Positions 9,041 through 17,331 of a stretch of 47,138 bases of DNA are shown piece by piece. The notes under the pieces were generated by a model. That model worked only from the letters and a program-made list of their open reading frames with translations, searched no databases and was not told the DNA's origin. Where the stretch lies: the NCBI GenBank assembly GCA_964627845.1, contig CAZVKL010000007.1:1-47138 (forward strand). Reading direction: 5' to 3'. A program made the position numbers and the translations under genes. This DNA comes from DUUI01 sp964627845 (GTDB taxonomy: Bacteria > Bacillota_I > Bacilli_A > Erysipelotrichales > Erysipelotrichaceae). How positions within the stretch are numbered: position 1 is the first letter of the stretch; each line of letters starts with the position of its first letter.

Positions 9041-9577
9041 TTAGAGGTAAACCTCATCTTTTAACACTCCAACATATGGGAGGTTTCGGTATTTTTCAAT
9101 ATAATCTAAACCAAAGCCGACAACAAATTCATTGGGAATTTCAAATCCAATAAAGTCTGCTTTGACATCAACGATTCTACGACTTGGTTTATCTAAGAGC
9201 GTGACAATCTTCACATCAGCCGCCCCCTTGTTATAAAGTAATTTCGATACTTGTTCTAATGTTTTACCAGTATCAACGATATCTTCTACTAATAAAACAT
9301 TATCTTCTTTAATTGACCGATCTAAATCTTTAAGAATACGGACATCTCCTACTGATTCAGTTCCTTCATAGGATGACACATCCATAAAATCAAGTTCAAC
9401 ATCCATGTCAATCCATTTAATTATTTCAGCTAAAAACGGAACCGACCCTTTTAATAACGCGACCAAAATAGGTGGTTTTTTATCTTTATAATCTTCTTGA
9501 ATTTCATTCGCTAATTCTTGAGCACGCTCAACAATCTGTTGATGACTCACGAGAACTTTTTTGATATCTGTGTGCAT
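9041..9577 (-). CDS. hpt: Hypoxanthine phosphoribosyltransferase
   Basis: It salvages hypoxanthine and guanine by joining them to PRPP. The 178-residue protein carries the PRPP-binding motif VLLVEDIVDTGKT at 94-106 and the usual LKGS loop near 42-45. The ribosome site is GAAGGAG. It is the first gene of a two-gene operon with ftsH. In Bacillus, tilS directly precedes hpt; here an AlkD-like gene and a terminator separate the two. Confidence 0.96.
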   Translation of the reverse strand: MHTDIKKVLVSHQQIVERAQELANEIQEDYKDKKPPILVALLKGSVPFLAEIIKWIDMDVELDFMDVSSYEGTESVGDVRILKDLDRSIKEDNVLLVEDIVDTGKTLEQVSKLLYNKGAADVKIVTLLDKPSRRIVDVKADFIGFEIPNEFVVGFGLDYIEKYRNLPYVGVLKDEVYL

Positions 9578-9603
9578 CTTATCTCCTTCAGGTAAAAATT
9601 ACC

Positions 9604-9632
9604 TTTATATATTTTAGCATAATTAAGGACAA
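9604..9632 (-). promoter_or_regulatory. Promoter of hpt-ftsH
   Basis: On the minus strand TTGTCC (9627-9632) and TATAAA (9604-9609) are spaced by 17 bases. An alternative extended -10, TGCTAAAAT (9611-9619), overlaps. The 5' leader carries a small AGGTAA/TTACCT hairpin just before the ribosome site. Confidence 0.55.
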
Positions 9633-9652
9633 AAACCATCTTCAGTGATGGT
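9631..9652 (-). terminator. Terminator of the msrB-tilS-AlkD unit
   Basis: On the minus strand ACCATC/GATGGT form a 6-bp stem with a 6-base loop, followed by TTTTTG. It starts on the base after the AlkD-like stop codon and separates this unit from hpt-ftsH. Confidence 0.7.
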
Positions 9653-10306
9653 CTAACGCTTCAAACTTTTCAGCTTTTCTTTAATTTCTTTATTCAATCG
9701 AAAACTATCAACACATTTACTAATCGTTTTGTTATGTGTCCAAACATCTAATTGTTCATTTTCCAAGACTTTAATCGCCTGTTCCTCATTGACAATAATC
9801 GCTTCACAAAAGAACCAAGCTTTCATCATTAAGACATAATAGCCATCGTGCTGCACATCAACCACTTTTTGATAAATGGTCTCATCCTTTACATAATAGC
9901 TAAGGAGTAAACGAATTCCTAATCGACAAATATATTCTTGATTCGATGCAAGTAACTCATCTATCAAGCCAATTGTTTTCTCACGATTCTGCTTCAGCAC
10001 CTTTGGATATATCGTATCGACCACTGACCAGTTATCCAAATAAGGGATAAACGCTCTAATAGAATCAAGACAATTATCTAAATCGCTTATCTGATTCAAA
10101 CACAGTCCATGCAGTAGATTCTCTTCATGAGTCTTATGTGGTAGTTTTTTGATAAACTCATCAAGGTTTTGTGTCTTCGCAATCTTTCTTAACTGTGGTA
10201 CTCTAACACCAATAATCTTATCTGGATCCATCGTCGGGATCAATTTTTCAATAAACTGTTTATAGTTTAAATCTTGAAGCTCAAGCAATTGTTCTCTAAT
10301 ATCCAT
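9653..10306 (-). CDS. AlkD-family DNA alkylation repair protein
   Basis: Members of this HEAT-repeat glycosylase family remove bulky or positively charged alkylated bases (such as 3-methyladenine and 7-methylguanine) from DNA. The 217-residue protein is all helical. It contains the family signature DNWSVVD, whose Trp93 and Asp97 match the catalytic Trp and Asp of AlkD. A Trp-containing helix (MKAWFF) lies near residue 163. It overlaps the end of tilS by 11 bases and is followed at once by a terminator. Its location between tilS and hpt is unusual. The substrate is not shown by the sequence; other members of the fold have lost enzyme activity. Confidence 0.85.
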   Translation of the reverse strand: MDIREQLLELQDLNYKQFIEKLIPTMDPDKIIGVRVPQLRKIAKTQNLDEFIKKLPHKTHEENLLHGLCLNQISDLDNCLDSIRAFIPYLDNWSVVDTIYPKVLKQNREKTIGLIDELLASNQEYICRLGIRLLLSYYVKDETIYQKVVDVQHDGYYVLMMKAWFFCEAIIVNEEQAIKVLENEQLDVWTHNKTISKCVDSFRLNKEIKEKLKSLKR

Positions 10307-11540
10307 AGGGTTTACGCTTCAGTTTTAAGTTATAAGGGGGGTTGTAATGATTCACATCACATCCAAGTTCAGCGACAAAGATGACCTCACCTGCACGATT
10401 TTCAATGACAGGCCAATAACGACGATCCCGATGAGAAATCTTTCGATCGATAAAGAAACGATTCAATTTCTTTGTTCCATATTTCATCTGAATCTTGTCA
10501 TCTGGTCTTGCGTTACGAACAACGATTGGATAATCTTCCTGAGTGACACTTAACCCCATACCAACATGTTCATTTAATTTAAAGAACGGTGTGTCTAAAC
10601 GTTCATATTCAGTTAACCGATAATGATAACCTTTAAATTTCGTTTCCATTAAACGCACCATGCCATATTCAATAAGTAGGGTTTTCGTTTTAGAGATTTC
10701 TATTAACTGATTTTGGTTTTTAAGAATTAAACGATCCAATTCTTTAACCTGTTTACGCGTCATTTTTTTGGTGTTTAAACCATTCACATTAAGAAACTCC
10801 CTTAAGATAAATAAACGAGTTGATTCATCAAATTTTGCGTAATTAACGATATCAAACTGCGTTTTATCAAACTTAAAAAATTTATTAAAAGTTGATTTCA
10901 TGACTTTGTTTCGTCTCGAATAAAGTTTTTGATATTGAATTAAAGATGACTTTTGTTCTTCTGTCATTTCAGACAACACTTTTCTAATCCTGTTTCGAGT
11001 GTATTTATCTGAGGCGTTTGATTCGTCAATACCATATTCTATATTGTTGGCATGACAATAATCAATGAGCTCTTGTTTGGTCTTATCTAACAAGGGTCTT
11101 CGCACCAACATATTGAAGAGCTTACTGCTAGATTTGAGTCCTAAATAGTCAGGTTGACGATTGCTTAATAATTGAAATAGAATCGTTTCTAGTTGATCCC
11201 CATCATGATGACCTAAATAGAGTGCGACCGCTTGATAACCTTCGTAAACTTCTTTATAACAACGCAATCTGAAATGTCTAGCATTGTGTTGAAAGTTTCC
11301 CTGTGTGAGATCATGCGCCTGATAACTAATGACTGGTATCTGATATTGTTTCCCATATCGCTCAACAATGTCTTGGTCACGATTAGCACTCTCTCTCATT
11401 TGATAATTAATATGGACAGCAACTAATCGGTATTGATCTTGTGTGCGTAACATGTCTAAAAGAGCCATTGAATCTGGCCCTCCTGAAACACCTACGACAA
11501 CCCAACTTTTATTTGTCAAAGAGATGGGCATAATCACCAT
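10296..11540 (-). CDS. tilS: tRNA(Ile)-lysidine synthetase
   Basis: TilS attaches lysine to C34 of a tRNA-Ile so that it reads AUA instead of AUG; it is essential in bacteria. The 414-residue protein starts with the PP-loop ATP site SGGPDS at residues 19-24, followed by an N-type ATPase domain and a C-terminal substrate-binding domain. The start is not certain. The ATG at 11540 has only AAGG close by, while the ATG at 11531 places the PP-loop at the more usual residue 16. Both lie within the end of msrB, so translation is probably coupled. The gene overlaps the AlkD-like gene downstream. Confidence 0.93.
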   Translation of the reverse strand: MVIMPISLTNKSWVVVGVSGGPDSMALLDMLRTQDQYRLVAVHINYQMRESANRDQDIVERYGKQYQIPVISYQAHDLTQGNFQHNARHFRLRCYKEVYEGYQAVALYLGHHDGDQLETILFQLLSNRQPDYLGLKSSSKLFNMLVRRPLLDKTKQELIDYCHANNIEYGIDESNASDKYTRNRIRKVLSEMTEEQKSSLIQYQKLYSRRNKVMKSTFNKFFKFDKTQFDIVNYAKFDESTRLFILREFLNVNGLNTKKMTRKQVKELDRLILKNQNQLIEISKTKTLLIEYGMVRLMETKFKGYHYRLTEYERLDTPFFKLNEHVGMGLSVTQEDYPIVVRNARPDDKIQMKYGTKKLNRFFIDRKISHRDRRYWPVIENRAGEVIFVAELGCDVNHYNPPYNLKLKRKPYGY

Positions 11541-11928
11541 ATCCTTGTTCTTCTAATGCTTCTTTGGGGATAAAGCGTAATGCAGCTGAATTAATACAAT
11601 AGCGTAGTCCACCTTTATCTAAAGGACCATCTGTAAAGACATGGCCTAAATGACTATCCGCTTTTTGGGAGCGAACTTCAATGCGGTGCATATTATGACT
11701 GAAATCTGCTTTTTCTTTTATCTGTTGTCGATCGATAGGTTGAGTAAAAGCGGGCCAACCACAACCACTATCATACTTGTCTTTTGAACTGAATAGGACT
11801 TCACCACTGACAATATCAACATAAAGCCCTTCTTCAAAATGTTGGTCGAACTCATTGTTGAAAGGTGGTTCTGTTCCATTTTCTTGAGTTACATAATAAC
11901 TCATTTCACTTAAATTTTTCTTTTCCAT
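11509..11928 (-). CDS. msrB: Peptide-methionine (R)-S-oxide reductase
   Basis: MsrB reduces methionine-R-sulfoxide in oxidised proteins. The 139-residue protein has the catalytic Cys111 in RYCINS, Cys56 in GCGWP as likely resolving Cys, and the HLGHVF segment. The structural zinc CxxC pairs are absent, as in Bacillus MsrB. The start Met is supported by homology to the family N terminus. There is no ribosome site; instead a TATAAT box ends 6 bases before the ATG, so the message is probably leaderless. It opens the msrB-tilS-AlkD operon. The divergent neighbour is a lipoprotein gene. Confidence 0.95.
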   Translation of the reverse strand: MEKKNLSEMSYYVTQENGTEPPFNNEFDQHFEEGLYVDIVSGEVLFSSKDKYDSGCGWPAFTQPIDRQQIKEKADFSHNMHRIEVRSQKADSHLGHVFTDGPLDKGGLRYCINSAALRFIPKEALEEQGYGDYAHLFDK

Positions 11929-11934
11929 AGTTTA

Positions 11935-11943
11935 ATTATAACA
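11935..11943 (-). promoter_or_regulatory. Extended -10 promoter giving a leaderless msrB message
   Basis: On the minus strand TGTTATAAT is an extended -10 with a perfect TATAAT. No good -35 is visible. Only six bases (TAAACT) lie between the box and the msrB ATG, so transcription would begin at or within one or two bases of the start codon. Confidence 0.7.
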
Positions 11944-12005
11944 AACAATGACATTACTTTTTCTGTTTAGACTATTTTGTTAAGATTATCTTAAGGAGAA
12001 AGCCC

Positions 12006-12308
12006 ATGAGAAAACTTCTAATTCTTGTCTTCCTTCTTTTTGGATGTACTCATTCCCCTTCAATTAGTGGTGAATACCAATGTATTCAAGAAGATTTCAA
12101 ACTTGAAGTGACTGACAAAACAATCAAGATTTTTGATGACGAGTTTGAGATAGCTTATGAGGTTCAACCAATTGATAAAAATACTTATAAGTTAATCATT
12201 CTTGATGATCCCGATACAGGTAATACCCGCTTTGAATATGACCAAGAATACGATCAAATAATTCTAATTGATGATACTATGGAAGCAATATCCTGCCCTA
12301 GAAAGTAG
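12006..12308 (+). CDS. Small lipoprotein with conserved Cys pair (copy 1)
   Basis: This 100-residue protein has a type II signal peptide: KK/RK-like N terminus, hydrophobic core and lipobox LFGC, with Cys14 as the lipid anchor. The mature part begins near SGEYQC and ends with SCPRK; the two Cys may form a disulfide. The body is rich in Asp, Glu and beta-prone residues. Its function is unknown. The ribosome site AAGGAG supports the start. It lies 7 bases before a paralog with the same layout, so the two form an operon. Confidence 0.8.
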   Translation: MRKLLILVFLLFGCTHSPSISGEYQCIQEDFKLEVTDKTIKIFDDEFEIAYEVQPIDKNTYKLIILDDPDTGNTRFEYDQEYDQIILIDDTMEAISCPRK

Positions 12309-12315
12309 ATGAAAA

Positions 12316-12624
12316 ATGAAAAAATTATTGCTAAGCACACTTATACTGTTAAGTGCTTGTACATCCTCAAGTGCTCTTGATGGCTCCTACCACTGTGCGG
12401 AAGATAACTTTATGGTTATTATTGAGGGTGATACATTTGAACTCGATGATGGTGAACTCAACTTCCAATTTAAATATGAGGAAGTTAGTGAAAACACCTA
12501 CCATGTCTTGATTGATGAAAGTGCTCAAATTGATGATGCTTATTTCGAATATGATTCGCAATTAGATCAAATTAACCTACTTGGTAGTCATAACGATCGT
12601 CTTGAGTGTCCACGACAAAAATAA
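12316..12624 (+). CDS. Small lipoprotein with conserved Cys pair (copy 2)
   Basis: This 102-residue paralog of the preceding gene has lipobox LSAC (Cys15) and the same frame of motifs: DGSYHC near the start of the mature part, an acidic beta-rich middle with EYDSQLDQI, and a CPR ending. Identity to copy 1 is moderate, but motif order and length match. The likely place is the outer face of the cell membrane; the function is unknown. Only a weak ribosome site (GATGAAAA) is seen, so it may depend on coupling to copy 1. Confidence 0.78.
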   Translation: MKKLLLSTLILLSACTSSSALDGSYHCAEDNFMVIIEGDTFELDDGELNFQFKYEEVSENTYHVLIDESAQIDDAYFEYDSQLDQINLLGSHNDRLECPRQK

Positions 12625-12642
12625 CAATCGAGATGAATTGTT
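12617..12642 (-). terminator. Terminator after aspA
   Basis: On the minus strand AACAAT and ATTGTT form a 6-bp stem with an 8-base loop, followed by ATTTTTG. It overlaps the end of the opposing lipoprotein gene. Confidence 0.5.
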
Positions 12643-12651
12643 AGACACAAA

Positions 12652-12683
12652 GATAATGTGATTAGACAATTATCAGTTTTTTT
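12652..12683 (+). terminator. Terminator of the lipoprotein pair
   Basis: GATAAT and ATTATC form a 6-bp stem with an 11-base loop, followed two bases later by seven T residues. It could also slow minus-strand transcripts from aspA. Confidence 0.6.
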
Positions 12684-12698
12684 GATGCAATAACTTAT

Positions 12699-14093
12699 TT
12701 ATCGAGGATGTATCATTGATTCAGGTCTTAAGGCTTCATCAACCTCTTCTTCACTCATGAGGTTTTGTTCCAAGACAATTGAACGAATTGATTTGTTTTC
12801 TTTAAGTGCTTGTTTCGTAATCTCCGAAACTTTGGTGTAGCCTAAGTGCTTGACCAACGCTGTGGACATGGCTAAAGAATGTTCAACATTTTCTTTGACA
12901 CGATGTTCATTTACTTTAATATCTTCGATTGCGTGTGTTCTCAAGGTCATTAACGCATGTCTAAGAATCTCTAATGATTCAAACAAGTTATAAAACAAGA
13001 CTGGTTCAAATACATTCAGTTCCATTTGTCCCGCTTCAGCAGCCATCGTTACAGTTGTATCATTTCCAATGACTTGGAAACACACTTGATTAACCACTTC
13101 AGGAATAACAGGATTTACTTTTCCTGGCATAATTGAACTACCCGGTTGTCTCTCAGGCAAAATAATCTCGTTAAAACCAACTCTAGGTCCAGATGCCATC
13201 ATCCGTATATCATTACAAATACGAGACAGTCCAATGGCGACTGTTTTTAATACTCCGTGCACATGCGCAAAGCTATCGACATGTTTAGTGGCATCGACCA
13301 AATCTTCAGCACTAACAAAGGACTTTCCTGTGATTCGACTCAGATTTTCAACCGCTCTTTCACGATATCCAACCACGGAGTTAATGCCTGTCCCTACCGC
13401 TGTAGCCCCTAGGTTAATGACTTGCATCTCGATGAAAGCCTGTTTTAAACGATGAATATCTCGTATTAATACCGACTCATAACTATGAAAAACTTGCCCC
13501 ATAGAGATTAACACAGCATCCTGAAGATGAGTTCGTCCTACTTTTATAATTGGGGCAAACTCTAATGCTTTTTTGTGGAATGTCCCCGCTAATAATTCCA
13601 TCTCATCCAATAATAGTTTCCCTAAATTTAATACGGTTAATTTTCCAGCTGTTGGAATAATATCATTGGTCGATTGAGCCTTATTAACATGGTCATTGGG
13701 ATGAATAAAATCATAAACCCCAATTGGTTTATTTAATAGTTGAGCTGCCCGATTCGAAATTATTTCATTAACATTCATGTTAATCGATGTGCCTGCTCCA
13801 CCCTGTATTGCGTCAGTCACAAAGTCATCTTTAAACTTTCCAGTAATAATTTCATCACAGGCTTCAACGATGGCATCACAGCGAACTTGGTCAAGTTCAT
13901 CAACCTGAAGATTCGCGAGGGCACAGGCTTTTTTAACCTGAGCTAACGATATGTACATCATATCGTTGACTGGACGGCCTGTGATTTGGAAGTTATTCAT
14001 GGCTCGAACTGTTTGAGCACCATAAAGGGCATCAATAGGAACTTCAACCTCACCTAAAGAGTCCTTTTCTATTCTATATTTTATCTCACTCAT
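12699..14093 (-). CDS. aspA: Aspartate ammonia-lyase
   Basis: It converts aspartate to fumarate and ammonia. The 464-residue protein belongs to the fumarase/aspartase superfamily. It carries the aspartase form of the first signature, GGAGTSINMNVNE (98-110), and the flexible loop GSSIMPGKVNPVIPEVVNQV, also of aspartase type. Class II fumarase would have SGTQTN and PTQCEA, as the next gene does. The ribosome site is TTGGAG. It lies 13 bases after fumC, so one transcript should make both enzymes and link aspartate to malate through fumarate. Confidence 0.94.
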   Translation of the reverse strand: MSEIKYRIEKDSLGEVEVPIDALYGAQTVRAMNNFQITGRPVNDMMYISLAQVKKACALANLQVDELDQVRCDAIVEACDEIITGKFKDDFVTDAIQGGAGTSINMNVNEIISNRAAQLLNKPIGVYDFIHPNDHVNKAQSTNDIIPTAGKLTVLNLGKLLLDEMELLAGTFHKKALEFAPIIKVGRTHLQDAVLISMGQVFHSYESVLIRDIHRLKQAFIEMQVINLGATAVGTGINSVVGYRERAVENLSRITGKSFVSAEDLVDATKHVDSFAHVHGVLKTVAIGLSRICNDIRMMASGPRVGFNEIILPERQPGSSIMPGKVNPVIPEVVNQVCFQVIGNDTTVTMAAEAGQMELNVFEPVLFYNLFESLEILRHALMTLRTHAIEDIKVNEHRVKENVEHSLAMSTALVKHLGYTKVSEITKQALKENKSIRSIVLEQNLMSEEEVDEALRPESMIHPR

Positions 14094-14106
14094 ATTTTCT
14101 CCAAAA

Positions 14107-15468
14107 CTACTTCTTTGATGGTCTGATCATTTTCTCATAATCAAAAAATTCGTCAAACGCTTCTTCGGTCATTAACTGATGTTCTAAGACCACATCTTTA
14201 ATGCTTTTTTCTTCTTGATGTGCTTGTTTAACAATTTTCGCCGTTTCATCATATCCAAATTGTCGATTTAAATACGTCGCAGTCATCAAGGATTTATGTA
14301 GATTTTCATCCATTTTATCTTTATTAACAGTGATACCGGATAAACATCGTTTATCAAAGGAATCGAGGGCGTCCGATAATAATCGGATGGACTGCCATGT
14401 ATTATACATTATTAATGGCATGTAGGCATTGAGTTGAAAATGCCCTTGGGATGAACCCATTGTTATTGCTTGGTTGTTCGCCAGCACTTGAACACAAACC
14501 ATACTCAAAGCTTCACATTGAGTTGGGTTTACTTTCCCTGGCATGATGGAACTCCCTGCCTCATTTGCCGGTAGATTAATCTCGCCTAGTCCACACCTTG
14601 GACCACTTGCTAGCAGTCGAATATCATGGGCCATCTTCATCATATTCGATGCAATTGAATTAAGTACACCGTGAACAAACACAAATCCATCTTTGCTACT
14701 CATGGCGTGAAACTTGTTCTCACTCACAACGAAGGACTCCTTAAGCAACTTGTTTAATTCCTGAGTCACTTCATGATCAAAGTTTTCGGTTGTATTAAGT
14801 CCTGTGCCAACGGCTGTAGCGCCAATTGCTAATTTGCGAAGATACTTCAAGCCATCTTCGAGTTGGTTTAGGCCTTCAACACACATTTGTTTATAAGCGC
14901 TTAATTCTTGGCCAAAAGCAATGGGGGTTGCATCCTGAAGGTGGGTCCGACCTGTCTTAATAATCTCACCATATTGATTAATTAAACCATCCATTGTTTT
15001 TTCTAATTGTGCTAAGACAGGCATTAGCTTTTCCTTAATCATCAAGAGTGTTGCGATATGCATCGCCGTTGGAAAGACATCATTGGAACTTTGTCCGCAA
15101 TTAACATGGTCATTGGGATGAATCGTACTGTTATCCGCTCTATTGGCAATGACCTCATTGACATTCATATTGGTTTGAGTCCCACTTCCTGTCTGCCATA
15201 TCGAGAGAGGGAAGTGATCATAATTTTTCTCTTTTAGTAATTGATTGCATGTGGTGATAATCGCATCAGCAATGTTGCTTTCAAGTCTGTTATTTTTTTT
15301 ATTCACTATGGCACACGCTTTTTTAAGAATGATTAAGCCATCAATGAGTTCGTGTGGCATCTTTTCGATTCCAATTGGAAAATTGTTGAGACTTCTTTGG
15401 GTATTGGCACCCCAAGACACATCGCGATTAATTTCAATGTGACCATAAATATCGTTGACTGTAGACAT
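14107..15468 (-). CDS. fumC: Class II fumarate hydratase
   Basis: It interconverts fumarate and malate without an Fe-S cluster. The 453-residue protein has GSGTQTNMNVNE at 94-105 and the catalytic loop GSSIMPGKVNPTQCEA. The start has a strong AGGAGGT site. It heads the fumC-aspA operon. Upstream on the minus strand a TACAAT box lies about 45 bases before the start, but its -35 is poor. Malate or fumarate from this pair could exchange with the oxaloacetate pool of the neighbouring citrate genes; no malate dehydrogenase gene is seen in the window. Confidence 0.95.
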   Translation of the reverse strand: MSTVNDIYGHIEINRDVSWGANTQRSLNNFPIGIEKMPHELIDGLIILKKACAIVNKKNNRLESNIADAIITTCNQLLKEKNYDHFPLSIWQTGSGTQTNMNVNEVIANRADNSTIHPNDHVNCGQSSNDVFPTAMHIATLLMIKEKLMPVLAQLEKTMDGLINQYGEIIKTGRTHLQDATPIAFGQELSAYKQMCVEGLNQLEDGLKYLRKLAIGATAVGTGLNTTENFDHEVTQELNKLLKESFVVSENKFHAMSSKDGFVFVHGVLNSIASNMMKMAHDIRLLASGPRCGLGEINLPANEAGSSIMPGKVNPTQCEALSMVCVQVLANNQAITMGSSQGHFQLNAYMPLIMYNTWQSIRLLSDALDSFDKRCLSGITVNKDKMDENLHKSLMTATYLNRQFGYDETAKIVKQAHQEEKSIKDVVLEHQLMTEEAFDEFFDYEKMIRPSKK

Positions 15469-15597
15469 TGGACCTCCTAATATTTGCTCATTACTCTTAT
15501 TGTATCCTTTTACACCGATGATTGCGAATAAAAAAATGCAGCACCAAACTCTTGTATGAAAGATTAGGGGACCACTTCGAAGGTCAACTATTAGATT

Positions 15598-15624
15598 AAA
15601 AAAAAGCTCACATTACTGTGAGCT
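15598..15624 (-). terminator. Terminator of the cold-shock gene
   Basis: On the minus strand GCTCACA and TGTGAGC form a 7-bp stem with a 4-base loop, followed by eight T residues. The region from here to fumC (15625 side excluded, 15469-15597) holds only the presumed fumC promoter and no gene. Confidence 0.9.
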
Positions 15625-15646
15625 CTTGTTCTTAAAAACTTGTTTC

Positions 15647-15904
15647 TTATTCAGCGTCTTCAACTAAATAATCTTCTGTTACTTCTTGAGTAGCAGGTTG
15701 ATCTTCAGTTACTTGTACGTTAACCGCCTTATCGCCACGATCTTCAGTTACGATATCGAAGCTAACGCGATCACCATCATTTAGCGTTTTGAATCCGTTA
15801 GAGATAATCCCTGAATAATGTACGAATACATCTTTACCATTATCCATAGTAATGAATCCGAAACCTTTTTCAGCATTAAAGAATTTTACTTTACCTGTTT
15901 CCAT
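15647..15904 (-). CDS. Cold-shock-domain protein
   Basis: A small single-strand RNA/DNA-binding protein that melts RNA structure. The 85-residue protein has the two RNA motifs KGFGFI (RNP1) and VFVHYSGI (RNP2). The typical family length is 65-70 residues; here about 18 extra residues form an acidic, Glu/Asp/Thr-rich tail. The gene is monocistronic with a consensus-like promoter and a leader of about 80 bases, as is usual for csp genes that control their own mRNA. The ribosome site GGAGG lies 10 bases before the ATG, slightly long. Confidence 0.93.
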   Translation of the reverse strand: METGKVKFFNAEKGFGFITMDNGKDVFVHYSGIISNGFKTLNDGDRVSFDIVTEDRGDKAVNVQVTEDQPATQEVTEDYLVEDAE

Positions 15905-15991
15905 TTAGTACGCACCTCCAGTTCTAGAAAATAAGAAGTACAACACATCAAGTCCACAGGACAAAATCTAAGACATTCTTATTACTCTAAT

Positions 15992-16020
15992 ACTGTACCA
16001 AACTCGAGCTCGCATGTCAA
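15992..16020 (-). promoter_or_regulatory. Promoter of the cold-shock gene
   Basis: On the minus strand a perfect TTGACA (16015-16020) and TACAGT (15992-15997) are separated by 17 bases. The predicted leader is about 80 bases. Confidence 0.75.
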
Positions 16021-16062
16021 TTATTTTAGGGTTTTCGGCCTGTTTAATTGTTGGGATTACCT

Positions 16063-16114
16063 GAAAACAAAGGAACCTTTAACATTGAGTTACAACGTAC
16101 AATAGAAAGGTTCC
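16063..16114 (-). terminator. Likely terminator of the citrate operon
   Basis: GGAACCTTT (16072-16080) and AAAGGTTCC (16106-16114) form a perfect 9-bp stem; the 25-base loop holds a further ATTG/CAAT pairing. On the minus strand the stem is followed by TTTGTTTTC. It lies about 100 bases after oadB. Between it and oadB (16115-16214) there is a second, looser ATGACA/TGTCAT hairpin and no gene. Confidence 0.55.
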
Positions 16115-16214
16115 CATATAAGTATCATCCTTCAAGACATTAATTTTATTCAATTACAACATTTTAATGACACTGTGAACATTATTAATCTGTCATCGAT
16201 AATGTTTACTCGGG

Positions 16215-17327
16215 TTAACCAAAGAAACTCAATAACAATCCAGCTGCTACTGCAGAGCCAATGACACCAGCCACATTAGGTCCCATCGCATGCATCAATA
16301 AGAAGTTTGAAGGATCTTCCTTTTGTCCCTCTAAATGTACGACTCTCGCAGCCATTGGTACCGCTGAAACTCCCGCTGCACCAATCATAGGATTAATTTT
16401 CTCTTTAAGGAATTTATTCATAATCTTAGCAAAAATAACACCCGCTGCAGTTCCAAACGCAAACGCAACTAAACCTAACAAAAGTACCCCTAAGGTTTGT
16501 GGGTTTAAGAATGTTTCACCATTGGCTGTCGCGCCCACTGTCATTCCTAAGAAAATAGTTACAGAGTACATAATCGCATTCTTAGCCACTTCGACTAAAT
16601 TCGGTACAACCCCTACTTCTTTAATCAGGTTCCCAAACATCAGCATACCAATTAAAGGTGTTGCGCTTGGAACAATTAAAGAAACTAAAATAGTAACCAC
16701 GATAGGGAATAATATCTTTTCATTCTTAGACACTTCACGAGTTTGTTTCATCTTGATCTGACGCTCTTCTTTGGAGGTTAATGCTTTAATAATCGGTGGT
16801 TGAATCACAGGCACTAACGCCATATAAGAATACGCTGCAACCGCAATGGTCCCTAACATATGCGGAGCTAAAAATGACGTTAAATAAAGTGCTGTCGGTC
16901 CATCTGCACCACCAATAATGCCAATACTTGCGGCTTCTAGAGCATTAAAACCTAATAATAATGCGCCTAAAAATGCGAAGAATATCCCAAATTGGGCTGC
17001 AGCACCCAAAATCAAACTCTTTGGATTCGAAATGAGCGGGCCAAAATCAGTCGAGGCACCCACACCTAAGAAAATGAGTGGTGGGAAAATCCCCAAATTA
17101 ACCCCTTGATAAAGATGTCTTAATAAGCCACCCTCATCCATTAATCCTGCTAATGGTAAGTTAGCGAGCAACATACCAAACGCAATTGGAATTAGTAAAT
17201 AGGGTTCATACCCTTTTTTGATCGCTAAGAACAACAACCCACACGCAATCACTAACATGATTAATTGTTGGAAGGTCATCGCATAAAAGCCGGTCTGTTT
17301 GAAAAATTCGAATAAGATATCTAACAT
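16215..17327 (-). CDS. oadB: Na+-pumping oxaloacetate decarboxylase, beta subunit
   Basis: The beta subunit decarboxylates carboxybiotin and couples this to Na+ export. The 370-residue protein is a polytopic membrane protein with about nine helices. It shows the family segment GGADGPTALY, with the essential Asp (about residue 141), and a PMIGAAGVSAVPMAARV segment near the C terminus. The glutaconyl- and methylmalonyl-CoA decarboxylase beta subunits are close relatives; the location behind oadA and citrate lyase supports oxaloacetate. It begins 4 bases after the biotin carrier gene and ends the operon. Confidence 0.93.
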   Translation of the reverse strand: MLDILFEFFKQTGFYAMTFQQLIMLVIACGLLFLAIKKGYEPYLLIPIAFGMLLANLPLAGLMDEGGLLRHLYQGVNLGIFPPLIFLGVGASTDFGPLISNPKSLILGAAAQFGIFFAFLGALLLGFNALEAASIGIIGGADGPTALYLTSFLAPHMLGTIAVAAYSYMALVPVIQPPIIKALTSKEERQIKMKQTREVSKNEKILFPIVVTILVSLIVPSATPLIGMLMFGNLIKEVGVVPNLVEVAKNAIMYSVTIFLGMTVGATANGETFLNPQTLGVLLLGLVAFAFGTAAGVIFAKIMNKFLKEKINPMIGAAGVSAVPMAARVVHLEGQKEDPSNFLLMHAMGPNVAGVIGSAVAAGLLLSFFG

Positions 17328-17331
17328 ATTC

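Noticed and set aside
16261..16761. 166-codon plus-strand frame inside oadB
   Set aside because: It is antisense to a well-recognised membrane protein, has no ribosome site, and reflects codon bias of hydrophobic residues.
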